DNA from: Zhengitettix transpicula
Lineage: Eukaryota > Arthropoda > Insecta > Orthoptera > Tetrigidae
DNA length: 64,000 nt
Assembly: GCA_037074705.1 (NCBI GenBank)
Contig: CM073591.1
Location: forward strand, 34,204,587-34,268,586
Direction: 5' to 3'
Shown: positions 1 to 10,797 of the stretch, piece after piece
Position numbering within the stretch: the stretch's first letter is position 1
Layout of the letters: each line of letters opens with the position of its first letter
Program-made: the position numbers and the translations under genes
The notes under the pieces: generated by a model
What the model saw: the letters and a program-made list of their open reading frames with translations, nothing else
What the model was told of the DNA's origin: nothing
The model's database searches: none

Positions 1-48
1 ATTTTAAAAATTAATACACATCAGGAGGAGAAGGCATCAGGTCAAGAA

Positions 49-346
49 GGTGTAGACATGCGTAGGGTAATCCACATAGTGGCCACTCCCCTCTCATAGC
101 GTAGGAAACGGACTCAAAAGCGGGGGTGATTCGGAAAGGAAGAGCAAGGGTTAACAAGGGCCCCAGGGTTGTAGTTTAAGGATCCTACCTGGCAATTCAT
201 CTAACAGCGATGATGCAGGGAAAACCCTATAAAAACCTGCTGCATCAGGTAGTTCGGTCATTTGGAACTTGTCCCACGCCCTTCCGTTGGCGGGAGAGGT
301 TTGCTGTGGAGTCGCAGCATTCTGTTAGGTGGCAGCTGGCCGACTT
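49..346 (-). repeat. Family A repeat, copy A1 (interrupted 5' end)
   Basis: First of twelve copies in the window of an unclassified A-tailed repeat, here called family A. It reads on the minus strand. Recognisable blocks are the gggttaacaagggccccagg segment near 150, the aaaccc...cctgca segment near 220-245, the tcccacgcccttccg segment near 273 and gcagctggccgac near 332-344. The 3' end, on the left, belongs to the subfamily ending CTATRCAT..TGTCTACACC. Homology stops abruptly at about 346. No open frame of recognisable protein is present. Family membership is directly visible; whether it is a SINE or a LINE 3' end is open. Confidence 0.75.
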
Positions 347-2550
347 ACACGTCAGGTAAGGGATCTCTGAAACCTGAAAACGTATCTAAATCGGCTGCAA
401 GGAAATTTTATTAAATTGAATTGTATATTAGGATATAAATGTGTAAATTAATGGTGTTGACGAGTTAGTGCTACAAACGAGGAAAGTTTCAGTAATTTCT
501 GATATTATGCTTAAACTGAGACAGGAATGAAGAATAGAAAGTAAGAATACAGAACGTATATTTATGAAGTTACAATTGTAACTTAAATGGAGGTTTCCCT
601 GAAGAGCAAAGTGTTGTCGTGGAGGGCTTGCCCATAATGGGCTTAAGAGAGAGAGAGCACAGCTAATTGAGGTGTTTGTTGAGCCCGGTGCTGCTCTTTC
701 CTCGGATTAGTCGTCCTGATGGACCGCTAATGATCGGCGGGGAACACGGGTGTCGGCTCAAAGTGATTGTCGGATTACGAGGGTTTTAAGGGAGCCTAGG
801 GTGGCACCCTCCACGGACTCAGCGGGACCAGCTGCCTCGACACATGGCGCCATCTCCAGTCCTGCTCCATGTGTCGTCGGCCACCTTCATTATTTCTCTA
901 TCCCATCTAACCGAGGAATGAGATAAAATACACCGTTGGTCCGTCTATTTCCATTCCAGTTATCAGAAATGCTACTTCCTGTTGATTTTAACAATTTTAA
1001 CTGCTCTATTTATATATATATTTCATGTATCAGTTTTATTTATTGGTTACCCTAACTCCCTCGGCGTTATACATTCCCCATTTTCTTTAATTTACTGCCT
1101 AAGCCTTTCCGCTCTTTCAGTTCCAACAATACCATTTTCCAAGTTGTTGTTCTTCTTTAGTGTTCTACTCATGGGTTCATCCTGCCAGGAGCCCCCTTCA
1201 AGTTTCGCTTTCTGCCCTACTTTTTAATCCGACGCACCCTTCCACACTTGCTTCAATGCATTTGTCATCTTGCTTATTTCAGTAATCCTTTTTGCCTTAG
1301 GAAATGGGCAGCCCAGTTCTTATTTCTGATACTAATTTTATTTATCAGCCGTCCCGCCACTCCCTCCCTCTGAAACACCCTTCCATTTGTAACCCGATGC
1401 ATCCATTAGGTCGTTTTAAACTTCCCTATTCGTCCCCTTTTCTCTTCCACGAATTTTAACTGTTCGTGCAGTTTGGCATTTGTTGACTAATCTGGCCATA
1501 ATCTTCGCCGTTAATGATTTCTCCTCCTCCGCTGGAACCGAATTTGGGTATATTCAACTTAGATTCTGGTTTTGCTTCAGGACTTCACAACAGAATTTGT
1601 CTCGATTATTTGGTAAAACAGATCAAAACGCGAATCCGTATGGAAATCGGATCTGACGTGCGAATTTTTCCCAAGAAAATTCATTGTAGCATCTGATTTT
1701 TCACAATGCATAATTTTAGTCAAGAGTGGATCCGAAGTTTGATTAAACACCAACGAACATGTTAGACCAATGCGATGAATATGATTTAAAACAAACAGAA
1801 ACAATTAAAAATATTATATAATTGGTCAACAGCGTTTGAATTCAGTCTGTCCGAGGCGCGTTCGATTGCCTGGGGTTGTCATTGTTTGGAACACGCGGTG
1901 TGTTTTATTGGAACCGCCTAATTACATCGGGATTCCGTTTTTTATTGCTGCATTTTTAGGCATTCATAGGGTTTTGTCGGTCTCTCTTCGGCTCTTGATG
2001 AAGCATTTCCCATCCCCCGTAAAAAAAAAAAGTAATGTAATGTTTTAGAGGGTCCCGTGCCGCCCCATCAAAGTCCGACTGCAATGGATCGCGGTCGTTT
2101 TTACCATTTGCACTTCACACGAACCGCGATTGCCCAATTGCTATTCCTCATCCAAAAAAGCGGAATATATAGACACATGTCGTTGCAAATGTACAACAGC
2201 AGGCGGAAATGAACATAGAGATGTTTCCCATGCCTCGTTGCTCATATCAAGAGTCTTAGTGAAGCGTTTCTGAAATTATATGGTTGCTGTATTGTCGTTT
2301 CGATTCAAAAGTATAATGAAGTACGTGAATTGTACTGAAAGGAAAAGAGCAAATATAAAAACATTAGCTGTTCTAAAATCGAATTTTTTTGAACACCAAC
2401 TTCAGAATCTTAAGTCATTTTTGTACCAAAGTCGAAAATCGACATATAAACAGCGTAAACAAAGGAAGTGTATCATACTTCGTTGCAAGCTAATTAAATT
2501 ATTAGATATAAAACGCCTGTGTTAAAAGTATACTAATTAAATAAATATAT
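347..2550. other. No recognisable gene; unique sequence
   Basis: No gene or known repeat recognised. The part 600-860 is GC-richer and of mixed complexity, and 1800-2110 contains a block with CTAATTAC and a short ATCGCGGT/ACCGCGAT inverted pair near 2086 and 2121. The open frames here (982-1227, 1514-1696, 1836-2048, 2280-2525) show no known motif and no codon bias, and are best treated as chance frames. Confidence 0.5.
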
Positions 2551-3240
2551 ATTCAAACATCAGACAAAAATAAGTTTTAAATAAATACCACACAACGTTT
2601 TTGAACACCTTGTTGCTTTAGTCACGAGATTCGAAAACCGCACGAGGCGTAAGAACGACACGCCGCACAAACAAGGTGAGGAACTCTAAAGCAAAGCTTA
2701 AACGAAGTAAAACGCAAAGACAACGTGAAAGCAAACAATAAGGTATCAGAGGCAATGTTGAGTTCCATAGCATCAGTTTGTACGTTAATTTCAGTGTTGT
2801 GATATTTAATATGAAGCATTTCTGATGTTATTCTGGAATAGTACACGTTGTCAACACCTAGAATCTCAGACTTATAACAATAAAATTAATGTTTCGAACT
2901 GATATCTTTTCGAGACTACAGATTGTCTGTCAATAGGAACTTTTATATTGCACATATCCTTGATTGGGATATTAAGTGATCTTCTTGTTTGTCCAATGTA
3001 GCAGGAATTACAAACAGAGCATAGAAATTTAGTATATTTCTCATTTATCAAGAAGAAAAGTGTATTGGTAGTTCTATAGATGATGGATATTTGATATTAT
3101 TTAAAAATATTTCACGATCGTACGTTGTAAAAATTTGTAATAAGGGAGAACGAGAATTGCTTTGGATTGTGGTGATTCGGGACGAGTATCAGTGGTGTGC
3201 TGGATTTTGTTCAATGTAATGTTTACGTGTTTGTTCATCA
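2551..3240 (-). pseudogene. Penelope-like element, 3' part with GIY-YIG endonuclease remnant
   Basis: Minus-strand relic of a Penelope-like retroelement. Read from 3240 downward, one frame gives ILVLPYYKFLQRTIVKYF, the motif PLEs carry just before the endonuclease. After a frameshift comes NTLFFL, then CSVCNSCYIGQTRRSL (about 2985-3030), the cysteine cluster plus YIG core of the PLE GIY-YIG nuclease. A further frame near 2755-2846 gives RITSEMLHIK...N..TDAMELN, the end of the PLE protein. The 3' untranslated end (2551-2720) matches the PLE-end repeats elsewhere in this window. Stops and frameshifts break the gene. PLE proteins normally join a reverse transcriptase to this nuclease; only the nuclease end is here, and the coding sequence resumes at 3844 beyond an inserted LINE. 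Confidence 0.75.
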
Positions 3241-3843
3241 AATCAGTCAAATATTTTGGTCTTCACTTAGACACCAAGCTGAAATGGAGGGATCACATCA
3301 ATAAAAAGAAAAAGCAAATAGAAATAAAAACTAAATTATTAAACTGGCTGATTGGACGACAATCAAAATTATCAGTAGAAAACAAATTACTCATTTACAA
3401 AACAGTGATAAAACCTATATGGACGTACGGAATAGAGCTCTGGGGATGTGCAGCCAAGTCTCACATCGCTATCATGCAAAGAGTACAATCAAAAATCCTC
3501 CGCACTATTACAAATGCTCCCTGGTATGTATCCAACTTCAGTTTACATACTGACCTCAATACACCATATGTAGCAGACGTCTTCAAAGATAAAAATAGTA
3601 AACACCATACTGTACTTCAGTCCCACCCAAATCGACTACTAGAGCCGTTACTACAACGAACTAACAACCGAAGACTGAAGAGATGCTGGCCAATAGACTA
3701 CAATAAAAACTGAGGTGGCGTTGTTGGACCCTCACCTCTCCACGACATCAGTACAAGACCCTATTATTAATTGTACATGTTATCAAATTAGCTTAAAGAT
3801 CATTAGTAATCTGATTGCTAATAAAAATATAATAAAAAAAAAA
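3241..3843 (+). pseudogene. 5'-truncated Jockey-type LINE, reverse transcriptase C-terminus and 3' UTR
   Basis: Open frame through 3716 with homology starting at about 3243 (SVKYFGLHLD). It shows the post-catalytic part of a Jockey-clade reverse transcriptase: KWRDHINKK, then LLNWLIGRQSKLS, KLLIYKTVIKPIWTYGIELWG, IMQRVQSKILRTITNAPWYV and a tail with HPNRL and RRLKR. A TGA at 3711-3713 ends it, followed by about 120 bp of 3' UTR and an A-rich tail at 3831-3842. The catalytic YADD part is missing, so this is a dead-on-arrival 5' truncation, inserted into the Penelope-like relic in the opposite orientation. Residue patterns are directly visible; the clade name rests on recall of the family. Confidence 0.85.
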
Positions 3844-3990
3844 TTTAAAGGGTAGTCATTGGAGATTAAAATGTAACGGACAATATTTATATTGTGTTGA
3901 TGGAACTTGGAGTTAGAAACTAGCATAGCTCTGGCAAGAAGATTGCATCCTCGTCAATTTCCCAGACAAGGCAAATAAAGCATCGCTAAT
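3844..3990 (-). pseudogene. Penelope-like element, continuation beyond the LINE
   Basis: Read on the minus strand, 3843-3890 gives NIVRYILISNDYPL, matching the I..IL..NGYP segment that PLEs carry between the reverse transcriptase and the endonuclease. A weaker stretch further right gives VWEIDEDAIFLPEL, which could be the LPFLD region of the reverse transcriptase. Taken with 2551-3240 this makes the Jockey LINE a later insertion into the PLE. The homology is short and degenerate. Confidence 0.45.
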
Positions 3991-4639
3991 GAACTGAGAA
4001 AAAAGAAGAAGATTGTATACCATAACTGTCTTTTGGATTGTTACTTCAAATATTTTTTTGTTTACTGTATGTAAAGAGCCACCGGTATTACTAATGCAGT
4101 AGAATAATTCTACTTTCGTATGTGAAAATAAGTACTACTGGTCGTGAATGCAACAAATAATTCAGAAAGGAAGATGCCATTAATATGTGTAATTGAAAAT
4201 ACGTAAGACGATTCAAGCTGTACAGTGGAACAGAATTGTGCGGAAGTAAACGTATTTATTTATTGAGACACTAATAAATATGGACATATAGCAATGTAAT
4301 TGACAGTTATAACTCAGAAAATACATCGAAATTTATAGTAACGACTCGGTTATATAATTTTGGTGCTTATAAAATCCTCTAAAATATTAAACGATAAATA
4401 ATATCGAATTTTACAATTTCTTGGTTTAAAAAGGTTTGATATAAAATACAGTATAAATGAAATGCTGCCAGTTCATGGATATTATATTTGGCATCCAGGA
4501 AGGCTAGAGAAATTATATGAAGAACAGAAAAGGATATAACTAATACTTAATTTAAACTGTTGAATTTTGAAAATGATTTAGGACTAACCATAAGCTAGAG
4601 TATTTTTAAAAGGTTTGTTCACGTGTATTCAATATTTTG
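3991..4639. other. AT-rich sequence, nothing recognised
   Basis: Low-GC sequence without a usable open frame or known repeat. It contains only short A/T runs. Confidence 0.5.
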
Positions 4640-4900
4640 TGGGAGTTGTGTTGACGAGGTTTCTAGGGCACAAGTGTGTTTTAATGAGGAGAAGATACAC
4701 CCTCGTCGCGTCAATTCGCACCTCATCACGGGGCAATCACTCCCCCTCGGACCCGAGGCTTTTCTATTAGGCGACAAAAGCCCCCATGAATAACTGCGAC
4801 ATGTCATTACACGCGAGTCCCATATGTCGTCCCATATGCACCCCCCCTGCCTTACAATAACACTTGCACCCTCCACCCTCCATAGCTACATAGAATTATT
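4640..4900. promoter_or_regulatory. Candidate regulatory island with paired CATATG E-boxes
   Basis: A block of higher GC and complexity than its surroundings. It carries two CATATG E-boxes at 4821-4826 and 4833-4838, a CCATGAATAA sequence near 4784 and a TCATTACACG homeodomain-like core near 4804. Two overlapping frames (4619-4876 minus, 4824-5267 plus) have no recognisable motif. Calling it regulatory is inference from motif content and contrast with the AT-rich flanks. An unrecognised exon or repeat is possible. Confidence 0.25.
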
Positions 4901-5399
4901 CATCTCGTTTGTTCAGAGTCAAGAGAGAACCGCAAATACACCCTCCATCTACTGGCTTAGTCTTAGTTACCGACACCTGCAGCATTCATTCGCTTCCCCT
5001 TGTCCTGCACTCGGATCTGTCACGTTGAAAACCCCGTCTTCTTTTTCGGCTTCTGTTTCTGCAACGCTTAAGGGTGAACGGTCTGGGAAAAAGAGCCTTC
5101 ACTTCAGCCTGAAGTGTGCGTGTAGAAACTTAACGCCTCCCGTGTCAAGTACGATTAATTCCCGTCAGTATTCGGCACAAGTCAGAAATAACTGTCAATT
5201 GAACGACACCTCTAACAGATTCAGCCTGAACCAGTATACAATCATTCCTTCACGAAACTCCACATAATAGAAAATGAAATATTCCTGATCAACAATTTGT
5301 ATTTGGGAATCAGAAAACTGTGTTTGATTGAGGTGGCGACTCCGAATCATATTCAATTACCATTTTCATTTTTATGAATAAATTTTGGTCGCAAGTCTA
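4901..5399. other. No recognisable feature
   Basis: Mixed-complexity sequence, with a plus-strand open frame running to 5267 that shows no known domain. Nothing could be assigned. Confidence 0.4.
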
Positions 5400-5542
5400 A
5401 CGAAATTTGTTAACTGACGATTGCAGTTGTGTCGCCCTAAGCTCTTCTTCGCACCTGATGAAAGGAACAAGGATCCCAGAAACGTTGTGTGGTATTTATA
5501 TTATCACTTATTTTGTCTGTATCTGGCATATCTTTCTTATTA
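5400..5542 (+). repeat. PLE-end repeat (family B), solo copy
   Basis: About 140 bp matching the terminal sequence of the Penelope-derived elements in this window. The order of blocks is a GTTAACTGACGA..GCAGTTGTGTCGC segment, GCTCTTCTTCGCACCTGATGA, a short hairpin GGA(5464-5466)/TCC(5474-5476), GAAACGTTGTGTGGTATTTA from 5479, and a TTTTGTCTGTATCTGGC end. The frame at 5407-5604 lies across it and is not a gene. PLE origin is inferred because the same end follows PLE coding remnants at 2551 and 6809. Confidence 0.7.
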
Positions 5543-6089
5543 CCGAAGTTAAATTTGGTCGAGAATCCACACGAGATCATCTAATGGCAGAAAGTCAAAG
5601 ATGAATCATTAAATATCTTTTAATTAGTTTCTAATTAAGTATAACGTATAAGGCGCAGAAACCTCAGCCATGAATAAAGTGTATCAAATATTATTTCAAT
5701 CGTATTCATATTAACCCACCATTAGTCGTGATAGGTCCAGGGTGTTGTGTTTTTATTGTCGTTCTATGAAGCTATGTTACTTCTAGGTTAGTTACGGGAA
5801 TCAATTACGTACGTTCATATAATTCAGCCATCTTTTTTATTATAACTCTTTTCATCCATGGAATATACAACACAGGGGACATAAAGTTTACTATATCGTT
5901 GTTGATCACTTTTCAGAATCAATTATTTTGAAACTTTTTACAGACATTTAACAAACGCATTTTAGACACATATATCCAATTACAGTCTCGTTTAATTAAA
6001 ACTTGCGATTTATTCGAAATATTTATTAAGAAAAATATTATTTTCTAATATCACAATATCCTTTAAAATTGAAATAAAAAAAAGGGTTT
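5543..6089. other. AT-rich sequence, nothing recognised
   Basis: No gene or known repeat recognised between two family B copies. Confidence 0.5.
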
Positions 6090-6236
6090 TGAGTTTTGAC
6101 AATTGACGAGTGCAGTTGTGTCGCTTTAGGCTCTTCTTAGCACCTGATGAAAGTAACAAGGATCCCAGAAACGTTGTGTGGTATTTATACTACCACTTAA
6201 TTTGTCTGTATTTGGCTATCTCTCTTATTATCTTTT
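6090..6236 (+). repeat. PLE-end repeat (family B), solo copy
   Basis: Second solo copy, in the same orientation as the one at 5400. It has TTGACGAGTGCAGTTGTGTC, the CACCTGATGAAAG core, GGATCC, GAAACGTTGTGTGG and a terminal TTTGTCTGTATTTGGCTAT. Differences from the 5400 copy are scattered substitutions, so the two are independent or old insertions rather than a recent tandem duplication. Confidence 0.7.
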
Positions 6237-6808
6237 AGAATTATAATCATAAAATATTGAGACTCCAATTATGTAGACCAAACATCAGTTAGATACTAGA
6301 TACATAAACAGTTCCAAAGTGCTTGAAATGTATTGTTTAAAAATGCAGTTAGCTATATATACGATTGATTTTTCAAAGTATTCTACTTTTGAGAAAATTC
6401 TGACGAAATGCTCATAATCAATATGTGTATACATGATATCAAAATCGAAATAATGACATTTTTTTGGAAAATAAATACATTAATCAGAGTCTGTTTCGTG
6501 TGTATACGTAAACACAAAAATCTTTCGAATTTTTAACGCCAATATTGTGTTTTACATTGTGTTTTTAGTATCCTTGAAACATGACCCAAAGGAATTTTCT
6601 ATATCTAGTTCGTCAAGTTCATGATCGGTAACGAGTCACCAGACTTACTTCCTAAAATACCTTCAACTTTCCGATTCATCTTACGATTCTTCAATATCGT
6701 CGTCTGGGACAATATCGGTGTCATATAATAATTAAGTTCTTCTAAACGACGACGATGAATTTTACTTACATCTTGAGGATTATTTACGTTGTATATATTT
6801 TAATATGA
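6237..6808. other. AT-rich sequence, nothing recognised
   Basis: No gene, tRNA or known repeat recognised. Confidence 0.5.
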
Positions 6809-7548
6809 AAGACAGCCAATTCAGAAAAAAATAAGTGAACGTTTCTGGGATCCTTTTACCTTTCGTCAGGTGCGAAGAAAAGCCTAGAGCGATACAACTG
6901 CTCTCGTCAGTTCACAAAACTCAAAAGCGACAACAATGGGAGAGCCGAAGGGTAAGCGGAACAATAAGGGAGCAACGACAATGGGATAGCAGAAGATTTA
7001 GCCTAATAATAAGGGATCATAGCATTTGTTGAGTTTCATTGTGTCTGTCTGTATATTAATTGCTATTATGTTTGATTTAATGTGACGCATCACTGAAATA
7101 AGTCTGTAATCGTACCTGGTGTCAATGTCTAAAATATTAGCATTTTGCCAATCAATTCGAATTGATGATATGCTTGGAGACTACAGATTGTTTCTCAATG
7201 GGAAGTTGGATATTAGATATGTTCTTTGATACGTGTATTAAGGGAACGTTTTGTTTGTCCTATGTAGCAGGAATTACAATTAGATCAAGAGATTTTGTAA
7301 ACAACACAATGTTTGTTGTAGGTGTCAAGTGGGTTCTGCTTCCCCATTGTCGTTGCTCCCTTATTGTTACGCTAACCCTTCGGCTCTCTCATTGTCGTTC
7401 CGTTTTCGTAGCTTTTGAGTTTTGTCAACTGAGGAGTGCATTTGAGTCGCTCTAGGCTCTTCTTCGTACCTGAAGAAAGGAACAAGGATCCCAGAAACAT
7501 CGTGTGGTATTTATATTATCACTTATTTTGTCTGAATTGACTATCTTT
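6809..7548. mobile_element. PLE-derived element with long inverted terminal repeats
   Basis: A 740-bp unit whose arms, 6809-6990 and about 7345-7548, are inverted copies of the family B end. Both arms also share a segment with repeated CCATTGTCGT units. Between them, on the minus strand, lies a PLE endonuclease remnant: CNSCYIGQTKRSLN then TRIKEH (about 7215-7283), followed by ANILDIDTRYDYRLISV and TDTMKLN near 7040-7135. The arrangement fits the inverted terminal structures known for PLEs. The element lacks any reverse transcriptase and would be non-autonomous. The frames at 6835-7032 and 7162-7455 read through it on the wrong strand. Confidence 0.7.
7020..7290 (-). pseudogene. PLE GIY-YIG endonuclease fragment
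   Basis: Coding remnant inside the inverted-repeat element. The CNSCYIGQT core with a following arginine and RIKEH helix is the start of the PLE GIY-YIG domain; PLE enzymes use it to nick target DNA. The later RLISVMRHIK and NIQTDTMKLN blocks match the C-terminal part of the same protein, also seen at 2622-2846. The frame is interrupted and no active enzyme can be made. Recognised from motif order, not alignment. Confidence 0.7.
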
Positions 7549-8877
7549 ATTATTAATTATTTTGAATCAGACGTAATTTTTTTTTTCATTTTGTATATAT
7601 ATGTTTTTACTCATTTGCCACACTTGTTCACAAATATAAAACGGAAAAAAAAACACTTATGACGATAAAAATTTTAAGTATCAAAAGAGAGAAAATTGAT
7701 ACTAAAACTGAATAATCGTCAGTGATTTTTACGAAAAGGAAGAGTATTTGTCACTCCGTACTACTGCAGCAATGACGAGAAAAATACTGACGCGAGTGGT
7801 CGCAGAATATTGTCAACATTCCTCTGAGATGTAATGAAAGTTCGTCCATGTATCTGACCTGACTCCGGAGATAACAAAGAAATAAAAATGAGTCGGTCCC
7901 CTGGTCCTAGCGCGACTAACTGAGTGTTAATTGTGTTAGTATGATGATCGTTGCGCCGTAGTTGAGTAGTTAATGGATGTTTACTCTTTGAAAGCCCATG
8001 AGTTGTACAACTTGGGCAATAGTTGGAAATAATGAAAATGTTTTAGAAACAAGTCAGTGTCATATTTGCGCACATTTCTTTTTAAATTAGAAAAAAAGCG
8101 GTTTTATTATCAATAGGCATTTTGTAACAATCATCGGGATTTCAATTGTTGAACTACGTTTAGTATCGGCGATTCACTCGCGAACAATCGGAATTTCAAG
8201 ACTGAGCCTAGACGGAAGAAAACTCTCCGTCCGTATCCTTATATAGGCGTTTATATTTTCCTTTTTATCCTCATGCAGGAATTTTGCAAGAGCATCACAG
8301 GACGTACCCGGAATATCTGTTAAAAAATATGTGGCGTCTTTTGTAAATCTGACTCCTCAGAGCTTATCGAAACCATTAAAAAATTGTTCAGTTGTGTCTC
8401 CCAGTTCTATTTGAATATTTTATTAAGATGAAGTGTTCTGCGGCGGTAGACAACTTAAACTGGAGTAATCGGATGTCTGATTTCTGTTCCGTAAATCGGA
8501 TACTCACGGATCGGCCTGTTTCCCCTATATATAGCATTTTTCATACTCGCGCGATATTTTTTCAATATCTTCTAAAAATCATTTGTCCTACCCTTCTTTC
8601 TGCACATGTTGGTAAATACGCCGATAACTAATAAAAACGATGACTGCAGTTTACTGGCCCAGAAAAACAAGTCGTTTTATTGAATAGATCTTTTTTTGAG
8701 TATTCAACCTCATTTTAAGTTCCGTATATAATAGCTGTAAGTACACTAGATTGAGCTTTACGAAAATTATCTCCAAAGGCAATGCTGACGATATAATATG
8801 CTGAGTAATAAAACTCTAGTAGTTGGTTGTGGGCTCTGGATAATAGAATTGTAAATAATCGTGTAGCAGCAAACAAA
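7549..8877. other. No recognisable gene; some GC-richer patches
   Basis: Mostly AT-rich. A patch at 7780-8010 and another at 8160-8620 are of higher complexity. The latter holds AATCGGAT twice (8467-8474, 8494-8501) and two TATATA strings (about 8240 and 8525). No frame with known motifs. Confidence 0.4.
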
Positions 8878-9310
8878 CCCCACAAGCCGAGGCACCTTGG
8901 CCAGTTTTGAGAGGTGTATGTTCCGGGGTCTCAGACCTTGGGCATACGGTAAGAGTTGTCCGCTATTCCCATTGGAATAGTCGACCATCGGCCTCCTAAA
9001 CTGGTCGAGGCACGGAGAAGGGAATGCTGCGTCCCCACAGCAAACTCCTCTCCCGCTATCGGAAGGGCGTGGGACTAGTACCCAATGCCCGACCTACCTG
9101 ATGCAGGTTTTTCTAGGGTTTGTCCTGCATTTCTTTTAGGCGAATGCCGGGTAGGATCCTTTAACCATAGCCCGGGGGTCCTAGTTACCCTTGGCTACCT
9201 TCCTATACCCTTCCGCATCCCCCCTTTCAAATCCCTTTCCTATGCTATAAGAGGGGAGTTGCCACTATGTGGATTACCCTATACATAAGCTGTCTACAAC
9301 CAAAAAAAAC
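8878..9310 (+). repeat. Family A repeat, copy A2
   Basis: Nearly complete apart from the 5' hairpin region. It starts at CCCACAAGCCGAGGCACC, runs through the TTCCGGGGTC, GGGCATACGGTAAGAG, GCTATTCCCATTGGAATAG, TCCCCACAGCAAACTCC and TTTTTCTAGGGTTT blocks, and ends in the CTATACATAAGCTGTCTAC subfamily tail with a short A-run at 9302-9309. The frames 8767-8988 (minus) and 9085-9288 (plus) are family A shadows. Confidence 0.8.
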
Positions 9311-9312
9311 TG

Positions 9313-9596
9313 ATGAAGGCCTGCGAGGTCTATTCTCTCGCAGGCAGTACCTGCGAGGGATATTCTATCGCAGGTAGAACCTTGTAGGAGAGATACGAAT
9401 GGGCTACATTTGGGGATGACTTTTCCTCTCCGTTTTTGAACTAAGGTTCTCACAAGCCGAGGCACCTTAAAATATAGCCCGGGGACCCTAGTTAACCCTT
9501 GGCTACCTTCCTCTACCCTTCCGCATCCCCCCTTTCAAATCCCTTCCTATGCCCAACGTGGATTACCCCCATGTAGCCTGTTGCCCTAAAAAAAAT
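9313..9596 (+). repeat. Family A repeat, copy A3, internally deleted
   Basis: Directly follows A2. It keeps the 5' end, two palindromic units each starting CCTGCGAGG (9320-9344 and 9350-9374), then the CTCTCCGTTTTTGAACTAAGG block. It jumps from GCCGAGGCACCT straight to AAAATATAGCCCGGGG, losing the middle of the repeat (roughly 250-300 bp by comparison with A5). It ends in the CATGTAGCCTGTTGCCCT subfamily tail plus A-run. A2 and A3 therefore belong to different 3' subfamilies despite being adjacent. Confidence 0.8.
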
Positions 9597-10797
9597 TGTT
9601 TAAAAAAAGTATAAACAAGCTATACGATAATATTTGGGTTAGTTGTACAACACAGCGTGCTCAAATAGTTTCTCATCTCCAATTTGCTAGTTTTACTTTG
9701 CCTATTTTGCATGTGGAACAGAAATCTAAAAATTATTTGTGCTATTCAACTATATTATAACGTGACTTATCAATAGATAATGAAATAAAAATACTCAACG
9801 CTCCAGCTATGAAAATTCGACTCTTTTTCGTCAAGTTTAAATGGGCTGGCCATGACTGAAACAATTGACAGATTACGTACTGACCCACTTTATTTCAATT
9901 GAAGAGGAAGCTTCTCCGGCGAATCTCAGGTTAACTTCAGCCCTTGATACAATTCCAGTTAAGATCGCCGACCTCCTTCACCAGGCAGTACAACCCGTCT
10001 CAGTTCCTTATCCAGGGGTACTGGTGCTCCGTCTTGGACAGATACTTTTTAATAAACTCAGATACGTTCTTTTGAAATATTTATTATTTCACCATGATAC
10101 ATTTAACATAAAACGATAATATTCCCTCCATCGCTCAATTGTTTTTCTCTACAACCAACTATGATACTCTCACGGTACAATAGTCTCGTACAGATAATAA
10201 TTATCAGAGATATTTTAATATCAGCTGATATTACACAAAGGCTAAACAACACAAAAATAAATTAAAATTGACACCATTACACTATTTTTTATCAATATTT
10301 TTGCATTTTGCGTCACTGAAGCTCGAGACACAGAAATAACAATTTTCAACTGTTCTAAGTCTGCTTTCGAAAATAAAATTTTGTCAATAAAACACATTGA
10401 AATATTATATTTAAATAAAGCCCCATGTTTATAATTTATGTTCAATTACAAACAAAGATTAAATAATGTCTCTAAAATTTCTGTGACCGAAGCTGAGAAC
10501 AACAGAAAGAAATTACACATTGTCGCAGGATCTTAAAGTCGTATGAAGAAGAATATATGGGATATTTTTTTTCTAATCTTCTGTGCCAGGAATTAATAAA
10601 AGAAACTTCATGCCATTTACTTCTAGCCGAACGTAGATACACCTAAATGCATACTTTTGTTGAATGATAAGTAATTGTTTCATAATCCAATATATACGTA
10701 TATATATATATTGCGCAATAGTGCCAAAAATCAACGAATTTCAGTGCTCTGAATCTGCTGGTAATCTTGAGTTTCTTTTAAAGTTCATTGTTAACTT
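9597..10797. other. No recognisable gene
   Basis: AT-rich except a patch at 9860-10030 with mixed complexity. A frame at 9865-10119 there shows no known domain. Nothing else was seen. Confidence 0.4.

Noticed and set aside
5400..5542. Complete hammerhead ribozyme call
   Set aside because: Core strings and stem II are present, but stems I and III could not be paired, so only a ribozyme-like motif is reported.
8225..8535. TATATA strings as TATA boxes
   Set aside because: In AT-rich DNA such strings are common; no initiator, transcript or gene follows.
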